Of a DNA stretch of 64,000 nt, positions 32,495 through 40,548 are shown piece by piece (the stretch's first letter is position 1; each line of letters opens with the position of its first letter). The position numbers and the translations under genes are program-made. The stretch is from Wansuia hejianensis (GTDB lineage Bacteria; Bacillota; Clostridia; Lachnospirales; Lachnospiraceae): assembly GCF_014337215.1 (NCBI RefSeq), contig NZ_CP060635.1, forward strand, positions 1,315,501 through 1,379,500, written 5' to 3'. The notes beneath the pieces were generated by a model, which was not told the DNA's origin, ran no database searches, and saw nothing but the letters and a program-made list of their open reading frames with translations.

Positions 32495-33313
32495 CTATTT
32501 TTTCTTTACCGGATAACACACCTCTGTGACATATTCCTCCGGACGGTCCGTCTCATGCGGGCTCACATGGTATATATTGAAAGCGGGCCCGTCGAATTCG
32601 TATCCGTTATCAACGATCCATTTCGCTACCGCCTCGTTCACCTGGTTAATCTGTTCATAGCTGCCCTTGTAGGTGGCGCTGGCTATCTGAACCGGCGGAA
32701 GGGTCCGGAATTTCACCCGGCCGGTATCCGGATAGGTGCCGTTGACTGACTTTTGCACCTCTACCTCCACATCCTGTTCTTTGTATTCGCCATCGTAGAA
32801 AACCGCGGTGGTGTAACAGGGGTTCCCATCCTGAAGGTTCAGCCCGGCCGTATCCTCCATCATGATGTTCCACAGAACACCCTCTTTATCATAAGCCGGA
32901 ATCACCTGTCTCACACTCGCAGCATACCGCTCTGGCAGCACCTTCAAGCTTACGTCATATCCCATCATATTACCATCCTTTCGTAGCCATTCGATTGTGC
33001 TGTCAAGCTGCCGTATCCGCTGACGGAGGATCTGCTCCTGGCCTTCGAGCTCCCGTTTCTTAATGGTCAGGAACTGTTCCATCTCCTCAGCATTTTCATA
33101 CTTATCCAGGATTTCTCCCGCTGCGGAAATCTTAAACCCCAGATTTTTCAGCATCTGTATCCTGCCCGCCAGGGGAAGCTGTGATTCACTGTAATACCGG
33201 TAGCCGGTAAACCGGTCCACCTTCTCCGGCTTCAACAGACCGCATTCGTCGTAGTGCCTCAGCATGCGGATACTTATTCTTGACAGTTTCGAAAAATCAC
33301 CGATTCTTAACAT
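32495..33313 (-). CDS. MerR-family regulator with GyrI-like effector domain
   Basis: A 272-residue protein. The MerR DNA-binding domain (LRIGDFSKLSRISIRMLRHYDECGLLKPEKVDRFTGYRYYSE) is followed by a coiled-coil dimer helix (residues about 75-115) and a GyrI/SOUL-type ligand-binding domain (VIPAYDKEGVLWNIM, ATYKGSYEQINQVNEAVAKWIVDNGYE, CYPVKKK). This is the BmrR/TipA-like multidrug-sensing architecture. GAGGTG 6 bases upstream fixes the ATG. Its promoter has the 19-bp spacer used by MerR activators. No pump gene is adjacent, so the target is likely its own gene or a distant one. Confidence 0.92.
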   Translation of the reverse strand: MLRIGDFSKLSRISIRMLRHYDECGLLKPEKVDRFTGYRYYSESQLPLAGRIQMLKNLGFKISAAGEILDKYENAEEMEQFLTIKKRELEGQEQILRQRIRQLDSTIEWLRKDGNMMGYDVSLKVLPERYAASVRQVIPAYDKEGVLWNIMMEDTAGLNLQDGNPCYTTAVFYDGEYKEQDVEVEVQKSVNGTYPDTGRVKFRTLPPVQIASATYKGSYEQINQVNEAVAKWIVDNGYEFDGPAFNIYHVSPHETDRPEEYVTEVCYPVKKK

Positions 33314-33355
33314 CAATTTCACCTCACATATATGTGTATTTCTGAGCTCACTTCT

Positions 33356-33386
33356 ACTGTAGTGTATACCACAATGTGAGAGTCAA
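33356..33386 (-). promoter_or_regulatory. MerR-type promoter with 19-bp spacer
   Basis: Minus strand TTGACT, a 19-bp spacer, TACAGT. The over-long spacer is the hallmark of promoters activated by MerR-family DNA twisting. A further palindrome CACATATATGTG (33325-33336) lies in the leader. Confidence 0.75.
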
Positions 33387-33463
33387 CCCCAGAATCCGGA
33401 TTTTTCTTTTCATCCGCAGACGATGGTTCCTGGCTTTCCTGTATGTCCGGACGCTCCGCCGGA

Positions 33464-34516
33464 TCATCCTGCGCGGACGGCCCATCTCATCTTGGTAGAA
33501 CGGGCGCGGCTGTTCTTCACACATTCTTCCCGGGACGGCCGGATGACTTCATCGGAGATTTCACTGTAAAGCCCCTCCCTGTAAAACTTTTTAAACGCTT
33601 TTTTTACCAGGCGGTCTTCTCCCGAATGAAAGGTTAAAACCGCAGCTCTTCCATTGGGAGCCAGAACCTCCGGCAGCTTTTCCATAAACGCGTACAGGGC
33701 TTCAAATTCGTTATTCACATCGATCCGCAGTGCCTGAAAGGTTCTCTGACACGCCTTCTTCACCGCCTCCTTTTGCTCTTTACCCGGAAGGAAGGAAAGT
33801 GCTCCCTCTACCGCCTGATACAGCTGGGTAGTGGTGGCTATCTCCTCTCCCTTCCTCAGCCTGCCCGTCACTTCTGAAGCGATTTCTTCCGCATATGGCT
33901 CATCGGAATTCTCCATGAGCATTCCCTTCAGCTCTTCTTTCGTGATATGGCACAGCCTTTCAGCAGCGCTGATTCCCTGCCCCGGATTCATCCGGAGATC
34001 CAGCGGGCCTTCTGCCTTATAGGTAAACCCCCGGTCGGGATTGTCAATCTGCATAGAAGACACGCCAAGATCGGCCAGCACAAAATCAAACTTTCCTGCT
34101 TCTTCTGCCACCTGGTCGATATCCGCAAAATTCTGAAGGCGCACGGTCAGTATCTCTGGCCCATAACCCAGCCGTTCCAGGCGTTCCTTCGTCCTGGCCG
34201 ACTCTATAGGATCCACGTCCAACGCGTACAAATGCCCCCTGGAATCCAGGCATTTCAGCATTTCCTGCGCATGGCCCCCGTATCCGAGAGTCGCGTCCAG
34301 CCCCTGCTGGCCCGGCCGTATCTGAAGAAATTCCAGGATTTCCTTTACGCAGATAGGAATGTGCATGCCGGCAGGCGTACTCCCTTTACTGATAACCCTG
34401 GAGACCGTATCCGCATATTTTTCCGGCTGAAGCTCCTTGTATTTTTCCCTGTAGTTCCTGGGATAAGCGCCAGAATAGCGGACGCGGCGCCTGTGAGGTC
34501 TTTCCTGATGTTCCAT
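33464..34516 (-). CDS. 16S rRNA C1402 N4-methyltransferase family protein (RsmH/MraW), isolated copy
   Basis: A 350-residue SAM-dependent methyltransferase. HIPICVKEILEFL, DATLGYGGHAQEML, LYALDVDPIE, DLGVSSMQIDNPDRGFTYKAEGPLDLRM and LTFHSGEDRLVKKAFK are the RsmH signatures, all intact. The usual protein begins at HIPV; here about 50 basic residues (HRRRVRYSGAYPRNYREKYKELQPEKY) precede it. Typical rsmH lies in the mraZ-ftsL division cluster, but none of that cluster is here, so this is probably a second, diverged copy. It is a single-gene unit. Confidence 0.85.
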   Translation of the reverse strand: MEHQERPHRRRVRYSGAYPRNYREKYKELQPEKYADTVSRVISKGSTPAGMHIPICVKEILEFLQIRPGQQGLDATLGYGGHAQEMLKCLDSRGHLYALDVDPIESARTKERLERLGYGPEILTVRLQNFADIDQVAEEAGKFDFVLADLGVSSMQIDNPDRGFTYKAEGPLDLRMNPGQGISAAERLCHITKEELKGMLMENSDEPYAEEIASEVTGRLRKGEEIATTTQLYQAVEGALSFLPGKEQKEAVKKACQRTFQALRIDVNNEFEALYAFMEKLPEVLAPNGRAAVLTFHSGEDRLVKKAFKKFYREGLYSEISDEVIRPSREECVKNSRARSTKMRWAVRAG

Positions 34517-34749
34517 GTAACTACCTCTTTCCTTTTCTCATCTGATTTTTCAGTTATAGCTGTCTATATTTTACCAAATCTGCCTACAAAAAGGAACAGA
34601 GAAAGCAGACAGGCCTAAAGCTTGTGTTAAACGAACAGGCACGAGAAAGTGACGAATATACACAAACAGGGATGCCGCAAAACTTTCATTCCGCAAGGCG
34701 CAGCTTTCAGACTTTTAGCCGCCGCCCTGCAAATATCAATCATTTTGCG

Positions 34750-34818
34750 TCATCCCTCGGGGCATTTGCAATAAGTACAGCCCTTACAGTTCTTCCATCC
34801 TGTCAGAACCTTCTGCAT
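34750..34818 (-). CDS. Possible Cys-rich 22-residue ORF or out-of-frame 3' end of the preceding ORF
   Basis: MQKVLTGWKNCKGCTYCK followed by CPEG; four cysteines. It overlaps the upstream 37-residue ORF by 16 bases in the -1 frame. Read together, the two give one Cys-rich polypeptide, so this is either a frameshifted small gene or a recoding site. No ribosome binding site of its own is convincing. Confidence 0.25.
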   Translation of the reverse strand: MQKVLTGWKNCKGCTYCKCPEG

Positions 34819-34916
34819 TTCGATAAACAGCCGGGACAGATGATATCCAGGTCCAAATATGACCCGCTGCCCAAAATATGTATGTCGAAGCATCTGCCTC
34901 TCTCATCTTGGCTCAT
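34803..34916 (-). CDS. 37-residue Cys-containing ORF coupled to the UvrA-like gene
   Basis: The ATG overlaps the UvrA-like stop as ATGA, the classical coupling arrangement. The product has 37 residues with Cys at 9, 27, 30 and 34 (IICPGCLSKC). I do not recognise a family. It may be the front part of a small zinc-finger-like protein whose end lies in the next frame. Confidence 0.35.
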   Translation of the reverse strand: MSQDERGRCFDIHILGSGSYLDLDIICPGCLSKCRRF

Positions 34917-37189
34917 GCCTCTTCCACACAGAAACGGCGCAGATATCGGCCGGTCTCCGAATGGGGACAGTTAATCAAGTCCCCGGGGGTGCCGGTGAAA
35001 AGGATCTCACCGCCCTGATTGCCGCCTGCCGGGCCCAGATCTATGATCCAGTCGGCAGCAGCGATCAGTTCCATTCTGTGTTCCACAACCACTACGGTAT
35101 TGCCCTGGCTGATCAGCCGGCGCAGCAGAGCCAGCAGATGCTCCACATCCTGGTTATGCAGGCCAGTCGTGGGCTCGTCCAACACATAGATGTTGCCCTC
35201 CTTATGGAGCTCACTGGCCAGCTTTAACCGCTGAGTCTCGCCGCCGGAAAGTGTGCTGGTCGGCTGTCCCAGAGTCATATACCCAAGGCCTACCTCCTGA
35301 AGGGTCCGCAGAGGTTTCAGGAGCTTTGGCTGGGTGAAGAATACCAGTGCCTGATTGATGGTCAGTTCCATAACCTGCTGGATATTCCTGCCCTGATAAG
35401 TGTAGCTCAGAGCCGTTGGATTATAACGGCTGCCGCCGCATTCCTCACACAGTATGGCCACCGGATCTGCAAAAGCCACATTGGGTTTGATTTCACCCTT
35501 GCCTTTGCAGGCAGGACAGGCTCCCTTGGAATTGAAGCTGAACCACTGGACGCTGACACCGTTCTCTTTGGCGAACAGCTTGCGGATCTCATCCATCACG
35601 CCTGTATAGGTAGCCGGGGTCGACCGGGCAGAGGTTCCGATCGGCCCCTGGTCGATGACCACAGCCTCCGGATAGCGTGACACAAACTCCTGGCAGATAA
35701 GGCTGCTTTTTCCAGAACCGGCCACGCCGGTCACTGCCGTGAGCACACCTTTGGGAATGGAGACGGTAACATCCTTCAGGTTGTGCAGGCTGGCGTTTCT
35801 AATCTCAAAGCCTTCCTGCCAGGGCAGGGGTGCCGGATTCGGCCGTATGCCTCCGCGGAGTGAGGCGGCAGTGATCGTGCCGCTCTGCCGCAGGCCTTCC
35901 AGTCCGCCTTCATAGACAATCTCACCGCCCCGGCTCCCGGCCAGAGGCCCCAGCTCAATCACGTGATCTGCCAGTTCAATCATCTGGCGCGTATGCTCGA
36001 CTACCAGAACCGTATTATGCTTATCCCTCAGGTCTAACAGCAGTTCGCCGATTTTCCGGGCATCTGAAGGATGCAGCCCGGCCGTAGGCTCGTCAAAAAC
36101 ATACGTTATATTGCTCAGGCTGCTCCCCAGATGACGGACCATCTTAAGCCGCTGCGCCTCTCCGCCTGAGAGCGTGTCCGTGCGCCGTGAAAGGCTGAGA
36201 TAGCCCAGGCCCACCTGGACCATGTGCCCCAGGCACCGGGCAATCTGTTCCGCGATAGAGCGTCCCAGAGGATCGTCAATCTCTTTCAGCACAGGAAGAA
36301 GATCGCTGACCTGCATGGAATAATAGTCAGATATATTCAGCCCGTTGATTCTGGATGCCAGAGCCTTGGGATTCAGGCCGCTGCCGCCGCAGACGGAACA
36401 GGGCTCCCGCTGTACAAAGCGCATGGCCTCCTCTTGTGCTTCCTTCTTCAGACCTGAAATATCCCTGTTCAGATACAGGCGGTTGAACCGTGCCACCACC
36501 CCTTCATAGGGCAGTTTTGACACCTGCCCCGTATTGTTGCGGATGTAGTCCATCACCAGAGGCTTATCCGGCCCGATGCGCAGAACCTTCCACTCTTCCT
36601 CCGTATAATCCCGGAGCTTTTTATCCGCGTCCAGCAGAGGGTTATAGCGATAATAAAAATCCTGCCAGCTTCCCCCGAAGAACTGGCTGAAACGGATAGC
36701 CCCTTCATTGATGGATTTATCCGGGTCAAACATACGCTTCTCATCCAGCCGTACCTTTTCACCCAGCCCTGTACAGGCCGGGCACATGCCATGTGGATGG
36801 TTAAAGGAGTATGCCATCGCTCCCCCGGCGCTGGGAATGCCCACCCGTGAGAACAGCAGCCGGATCAGGGGCGACACATCCGCAGCAGTCCCTACCGTGG
36901 AACGGGCGTTGGCCCCAATCGGACGCTGGTCCACCACCACACAGGGAGTCAGATTGCGGATATCGCTCACCGCCGGACGCTTATAGCTAGGCAAACGGTG
37001 GCGTAAAAACAGGGGGTAGGTCGACTGCCACTGGCGGATACTCTCAGCCGCCACAGTATCAAATGCCAGAGAGCTTTTCCCCGATCCGGAAATACCGGCA
37101 AACACCACCAGCTTCTCCTTGGGAATGCTGATGTTTAAATGCTTTAAATTATTCTCTGACGCGCCGGTAATTTCAATTGATTCTCTCAT
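34913..37189 (-). CDS. Short UvrA paralogue (ATP-binding, UvrB-independent type)
   Basis: A 758-residue double ABC ATPase of the UvrA superfamily, about 200 residues shorter than repair UvrA and lacking the UvrB-binding insertion. First half: Walker A GISGSGKSSLAFDT, zinc motif CPAC/CSVCGGSG, signature TLSGGEAQRL, Walker B VFDEPTAGLHPSD. Second half: GVAGSGKSSLI, CPACKGKGE/CEECGGSRYN, TLSGGETQRLKLA, VLDEPTTGLHNQD. Relatives such as DrrC protect against DNA-binding drugs, but most have no known role. The leader is long and structured. A small Cys-rich ORF is coupled to its stop. Confidence 0.9.
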   Translation of the reverse strand: MRESIEITGASENNLKHLNISIPKEKLVVFAGISGSGKSSLAFDTVAAESIRQWQSTYPLFLRHRLPSYKRPAVSDIRNLTPCVVVDQRPIGANARSTVGTAADVSPLIRLLFSRVGIPSAGGAMAYSFNHPHGMCPACTGLGEKVRLDEKRMFDPDKSINEGAIRFSQFFGGSWQDFYYRYNPLLDADKKLRDYTEEEWKVLRIGPDKPLVMDYIRNNTGQVSKLPYEGVVARFNRLYLNRDISGLKKEAQEEAMRFVQREPCSVCGGSGLNPKALASRINGLNISDYYSMQVSDLLPVLKEIDDPLGRSIAEQIARCLGHMVQVGLGYLSLSRRTDTLSGGEAQRLKMVRHLGSSLSNITYVFDEPTAGLHPSDARKIGELLLDLRDKHNTVLVVEHTRQMIELADHVIELGPLAGSRGGEIVYEGGLEGLRQSGTITAASLRGGIRPNPAPLPWQEGFEIRNASLHNLKDVTVSIPKGVLTAVTGVAGSGKSSLICQEFVSRYPEAVVIDQGPIGTSARSTPATYTGVMDEIRKLFAKENGVSVQWFSFNSKGACPACKGKGEIKPNVAFADPVAILCEECGGSRYNPTALSYTYQGRNIQQVMELTINQALVFFTQPKLLKPLRTLQEVGLGYMTLGQPTSTLSGGETQRLKLASELHKEGNIYVLDEPTTGLHNQDVEHLLALLRRLISQGNTVVVVEHRMELIAAADWIIDLGPAGGNQGGEILFTGTPGDLINCPHSETGRYLRRFCVEEA

Positions 37190-37340
37190 TCTGGCCTCCT
37201 TAGTAACCTGCTGCAGGCTTAGTCACAGCCTGCATGCAACGTTTTCATTCTTATATTGCGTATAAATAACGTAAAGTACCCCCACCAAGGAGGCGCGGCA
37301 TCTTACGCTGCTTTGCATGTATAGGGAGAAGTATACCATA
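37190..37340 (-). promoter_or_regulatory. Structured leader of the UvrA-like gene
   Basis: An extended -10 (TGGTATACT) at about 37331-37336 gives a leader of some 130 bases. It contains a possible 16-codon ORF (37251-37301, MPRLLGGGTLRYLYAI), a CGTAA...TTACG inverted repeat over that ORF, and a GCAGGC/GCCTGC hairpin (around 37214-37234) just ahead of the AAGGAGG ribosome binding site. This resembles leaders of drug-inducible resistance genes; the ORF has no clear ribosome binding site. Confidence 0.4.
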
Positions 37341-37368
37341 GATTCATTTAAGTCTCAATCACAAATAA

Positions 37369-37398
37369 GGCACATCACACCGCTAAGTGTCATGTGCC
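37369..37398 (-). terminator. Terminator after the fpg pseudogene
   Basis: GGCACATCACAC pairs with GTGTCATGTGCC with one mismatch around a 6-base loop; on the minus strand TTATTTGT follows. Confidence 0.65.
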
Positions 37399-37417
37399 CA
37401 TAAAGTATTTTACTTTT

Positions 37418-38260
37418 TCAGCTTTTCTTCACCTGGCACAAGGGACAATAACAACTGCTCCTGCCTCCAATCACAATTCGTTGAATCGTTGATTGGCATT
37501 TTCTGCAGAGCTGTCCCTCTCGACCATATACTCTTAGGTTTTGAATATTACTATATTCTTCTCCTTTTCCCGCAAGATATTCCTCTGGTGTCATTTCATT
37601 GGTGTTGATGCCCCACGCAATAATCTCTTTGATTTTTACTACGAGATTCTCCCAATTACCATCCGTCAAATCAGTACATTTTTCCTCTGGGTAAATCTCT
37701 GCTTCTGATAAAATTTCATCAGAATAGATGTTTCCGATTCCGGCAACGATGGACTGATCATGAAGCATTGCTTTTATTGTTTTTTTCCTTTTCCCAAGCA
37801 TTTCTTTCAAATATTCAGCAGTGAGCGTATCATCCAATGGCTCCACTCCCAATTTATCCAATCCCGTAACAGTATCTTCTTCGCCCTTTTTCAAATACCA
37901 GAACCGACCAAAGCGTCTTACATCTATGTATCTGATCTGATTTCCACCTGACAACAAATTCAAAATAAGATGCGTATGTTTTTCTTCCGGGTAGTCCACT
38001 GGAGTGACAAGAAGCTGCCCTGTCATCCTAAGATGAATCACTACGCAATCACCACTCTCGAAATGAATTGAAAGAAACTTTCCTCTGCGGCTCATATTTT
38101 TTATAGTTTGTCCAGTTAACTGTTTTACAAATGTGACTTCACCTGGATAAGCAATAACCTGAGGATTTCCTACAATCACAGACCGTATGGTTTGTCCCTT
38201 AATTTATGGTTCAATCATTCTTTTTATAGTTTCTACTTCGGGCATTTCAGGCATGAACAT
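37418..38260 (-). pseudogene. fpg: Formamidopyrimidine-DNA glycosylase gene broken by an in-frame stop
   Basis: Reading from the ATG at 38260 or 38254, the N-terminus MPEMPEVETIKRMIEP is followed by TAA at 38206-38204 (codon 17 from 38254), then the frame continues as IKGQTIRSVIVGNPQV through a complete Fpg: RRGKFLSIHF with the conserved Lys, RFGRFWYL, GIGNIYSDEIL and the C-terminal zinc finger CRKCQ...CPLCQ. Fpg needs the N-terminal Pro as catalytic nucleophile, so any protein restarted downstream (a GTG at 38179) would be inactive. Relatives have Gln-like residues here, and TAA is one change from CAA. Composition is more AT-rich than flanking genes. Confidence 0.85.
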
Positions 38261-38420
38261 TCTTACCTTTCTTTGCTGATTTCTTAATCATTTCGTCAAC
38301 ACAGTCCGCATATCTGCCTTGCGCAAGGAGCTAATTTTTCAATTCCACAAGGCTATGTAACAGGATTGTCCTTGTCCTTTCATGGCTATCCAGATAAATG
38401 TGGAATTTCTGTTCTATCAT
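38247..38420 (-). pseudogene. Small gene coupled to fpg, interrupted by TAG
   Basis: From ATG at 38420 (GGAGG 7-9 bases upstream) the frame reads 29 residues, MIEQKFHIYLDSHERTRTI to VELKN, then TAG at 38333-38331, then LLAQGRYADCVDEMIKKSAKKG and a normal stop at 38249-38247 inside the start of fpg. The pattern LVxLKNxLxxQGRYxDxVDExI is one I associate with a small conserved protein of Firmicutes mobile and accessory regions; no function known. The intact gene would have 57 codons and be coupled to fpg. Confidence 0.65.
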
Positions 38421-38500
38421 ACGAACCACCTCCATTTCTTCACTCTCATTATATGTGGGAATGGAGAACAGCTCAAATGTGCGATCTCGGCAAAAAATAA

Positions 38501-38526
38501 GCGTATCACTATCTCTAATGATACGC
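38501..38526 (-). terminator. Terminator after the displaced rlmD end
   Basis: Perfect arms GCGTATCA/TGATACGC with a 10-base loop; on the minus strand the sequence continues TTATTTTTT. It lies 8 bp after the stop of the rlmD fragment. Confidence 0.75.
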
Positions 38527-38533
38527 CTTGATT

Positions 38534-38819
38534 TTAAATGGCTTCAGAATGCTTTAAAGCATTTTGAATCGCTTCCACCTTCTCTGCTGTCGGATGTTTC
38601 CTCGGTTGTTTCAACGCTTCTGCTGTATTAGGAGCATCATACACTGGCAAGCCCAAACTTCTTTTTACCTCTGCTATATAAGCAGTATGTACCTTGAAGC
38701 CATTTTTAGCATCTATGTATTCATTTATCATTTTGTAGGTAACTCGCTCTTTTGGCTTGTACGCTGATTATGCTGTCAGTTTTTTGCGGGAAAGCAGTAC
38801 AACAGTCTCGACTTGATGA
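38534..38819 (-). pseudogene. Displaced 3' end of an rlmD (rumA)-like gene
   Basis: The minus-strand frame contains VETVVLLSRKK, the conserved end of the RlmD catalytic domain, then one in-frame TAA (38770-38768), then a C-terminal accessory tail (KMINEYIDAKNGFKVHTAYIAEVKR, KQPRKHPTAEKVEAIQ). The complete rlmD 3 kb upstream has a differently sequenced version of the same tail (YQEIKDYVMEHSGLKVSSLYIAQVK). A 3'-end duplicate on the far side of accessory genes is what site-specific integration into the gene leaves. Open only from 38731 as an ORF. Confidence 0.75.
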
Positions 38820-38832
38820 CCATTGTCCAAAC

Positions 38833-39852
38833 TCAATTCTCCCCCTTTTTCTTTACTGCGCTATGAATATTTTTAATACTCTCCAAATACTCCTCTTCAA
38901 CCGGCGACAAGTTCTGTGCCTGATATTTTCGATATTCTTCTGTTGCTTTTTCAATTGCCTGTGCATGGCTAATCACTCCAGCTCCCTGCAACACCTTTTC
39001 ACCCGTAGTTTTCAAAACATTGTCAAGATGCTCTACATAATCTGCCATATACATAGGGTTATGCCGCATGGCCTGAATCTCCGCAAAATCAAAGTAACCT
39101 GATACAATATTATTTAGAATTTTCAATTCTTCATCATTAAGATAATTTTTTGCAATACTTATATCTTTCAATACAGGAAAATCACCAGAAAAACTTTTCA
39201 ATCCCATGAAAGGCTGACTGGCATCCGCACGCTCGTATATAACCTCTGCTGCTGTATGTCCGTGTGCTGCATAATGTAATTTATTCTGTACCATCTTAAA
39301 AAACGCAATGGATTCACTACTCTTGGGATCATAGTCAACACTCGTTGCATAAAGGTCAAGTACCTGTCGGTACATAACTTTTTCCGATGAGCGAATATCC
39401 CGAATTCGGTCTAATAGCTCTTTCCAGTAATTACCTCCACCCAGATTTTTCAGCCGCTCATCATCCATCGTAAAGCCTTTTATCATGTACTCTTTTAATC
39501 GTTCGGTAGCCCACCGACGGAAATTTGTAGCAATTTTAGATTTTACTCTATATCCAAGAGAAATAATCATATCAAGATTATAGTGTGTTGTATTATAGTT
39601 TTTCCCATCAGCCGCAGTTGTTCGGAATTTCCGAACAACTGCGGCTTCTTCTAGTTCTCCTTCTTCAAAAATGTGCTTAATATGCTCACTGATATTAGAC
39701 TTACTGGTTTGGTAAAGTTCACATAATTGTGCCTGCGTAAGCCAAACGGTTTCGTCTTTAACTTTAACGTCTATTTTCGTCTGTCCGTCTTCCGTTTGAT
39801 AGATGAGGATTTCGTTCTCCACTATGTGTAATCTGTCTTCTGATTTCTTCAT
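38833..39852 (-). CDS. RhuM-family protein
   Basis: A 339-residue member of the RhuM/virulence-protein family. The N-terminal IYQTEDGQTKIDVKVKDETVWLTQAQLCELYQTSKSNISEHIKHI region, VVRKFRTTAADGKNYNTTHYNLDMIISLGYRVKS and the FRRWATERLKEYMIKGF motif define the family. RhuM proteins are found on genomic islands and mobile elements, sometimes fused to Fic domains; this one has no Fic motif. The biochemical role is unknown, possibly DNA-binding through the N-terminal KilA-N/HTH-like part. It ends directly at the displaced rlmD fragment. Confidence 0.9.
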   Translation of the reverse strand: MKKSEDRLHIVENEILIYQTEDGQTKIDVKVKDETVWLTQAQLCELYQTSKSNISEHIKHIFEEGELEEAAVVRKFRTTAADGKNYNTTHYNLDMIISLGYRVKSKIATNFRRWATERLKEYMIKGFTMDDERLKNLGGGNYWKELLDRIRDIRSSEKVMYRQVLDLYATSVDYDPKSSESIAFFKMVQNKLHYAAHGHTAAEVIYERADASQPFMGLKSFSGDFPVLKDISIAKNYLNDEELKILNNIVSGYFDFAEIQAMRHNPMYMADYVEHLDNVLKTTGEKVLQGAGVISHAQAIEKATEEYRKYQAQNLSPVEEEYLESIKNIHSAVKKKGEN

Positions 39853-39910
39853 TTTTCACCATCCCATCATTCAAAACCATTCATTGATATTTTCTCAAAA
39901 GTATAATTTT

Positions 39911-40546
39911 TCAATACCAACCTTGACGTTCTTTTTCCATATCCTCAAAGTAATCATCATAATAGTGGTTAGTTTTGGTGGGATATTTTTGGTTCAAGTA
40001 TTGAGCAAATTGTAACTGTACAAGATCATCATACTCGTTACAATGATTGAAACTGTATTTTTGTAAATATTCCATTTTTTTCTCTGCTGCTTCTTTACTT
40101 AGGCCAAAACATTCCACCAAAAATGGAACATTGATAGAATATCCTCGCTGAGATATGGCTTTAATTAAAATATTTGGGGCATTCGCCTGCGCAGCAAAAA
40201 AATGCGCTTCGATTTCTTCACGCTCACTATGTTTTTTATGTCCACATTTAATATGTCCAATCTCATGCCACAAAGTATGTTTCATTCGCGGACCATATTT
40301 TTCTTTGTTATACAAAATCAGTGTTACATCAGGACGTAAACCTTTAAGAAGAAAAGCATCTTCCAATTCATGTCCGAGAGTTAATTTTTCAATGGGTAGC
40401 CCTGTTATTTTAGCATACTTTTGATAACTACTAATTATAACATCTTTACATCTGATTTTTTTTGCAGGTATAGGAAATTCATGTATATCAAGTTCTAATA
40501 ATGTTAAGTACGCTAAGGAGGTAATTTTCGCCCAGTCGAAACGCAT
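39911..40546 (-). CDS. ImmA/IrrE-family metallo-endopeptidase
   Basis: A 211-residue protein with the zinc protease motif HEIGH (LWHEIGHIKCGH) and a downstream EEIEAHFFAAQ with the third ligand. In ICEBs1 and related elements ImmA cleaves the XRE repressor encoded beside it to induce the element. The ATG is preferred over a TTG two codons earlier because GGAGG lies 7 bases ahead; it begins 2 bp after the XRE stop. The C-terminal 80 residues (CFGLSKEAAEKKMEYLQKY) resemble the substrate-recognition part. Codon use is AT-rich. Confidence 0.9.
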   Translation of the reverse strand: MRFDWAKITSLAYLTLLELDIHEFPIPAKKIRCKDVIISSYQKYAKITGLPIEKLTLGHELEDAFLLKGLRPDVTLILYNKEKYGPRMKHTLWHEIGHIKCGHKKHSEREEIEAHFFAAQANAPNILIKAISQRGYSINVPFLVECFGLSKEAAEKKMEYLQKYSFNHCNEYDDLVQLQFAQYLNQKYPTKTNHYYDDYFEDMEKERQGWY

Positions 40547-40548
40547 AA

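Noticed and set aside
34620..34749. 36-codon minus-strand frame after the Cys-rich mini-ORFs
   Set aside because: No ribosome binding site, no recognisable pattern, and hydrophobic low-complexity end; not supported as a gene.
38204..38206. Programmed recoding (for example selenocysteine) at the fpg stop
   Set aside because: The codon is TAA, not TGA, no recoding hairpin is apparent, and a neighbouring gene also has a nonsense codon; decay is simpler.
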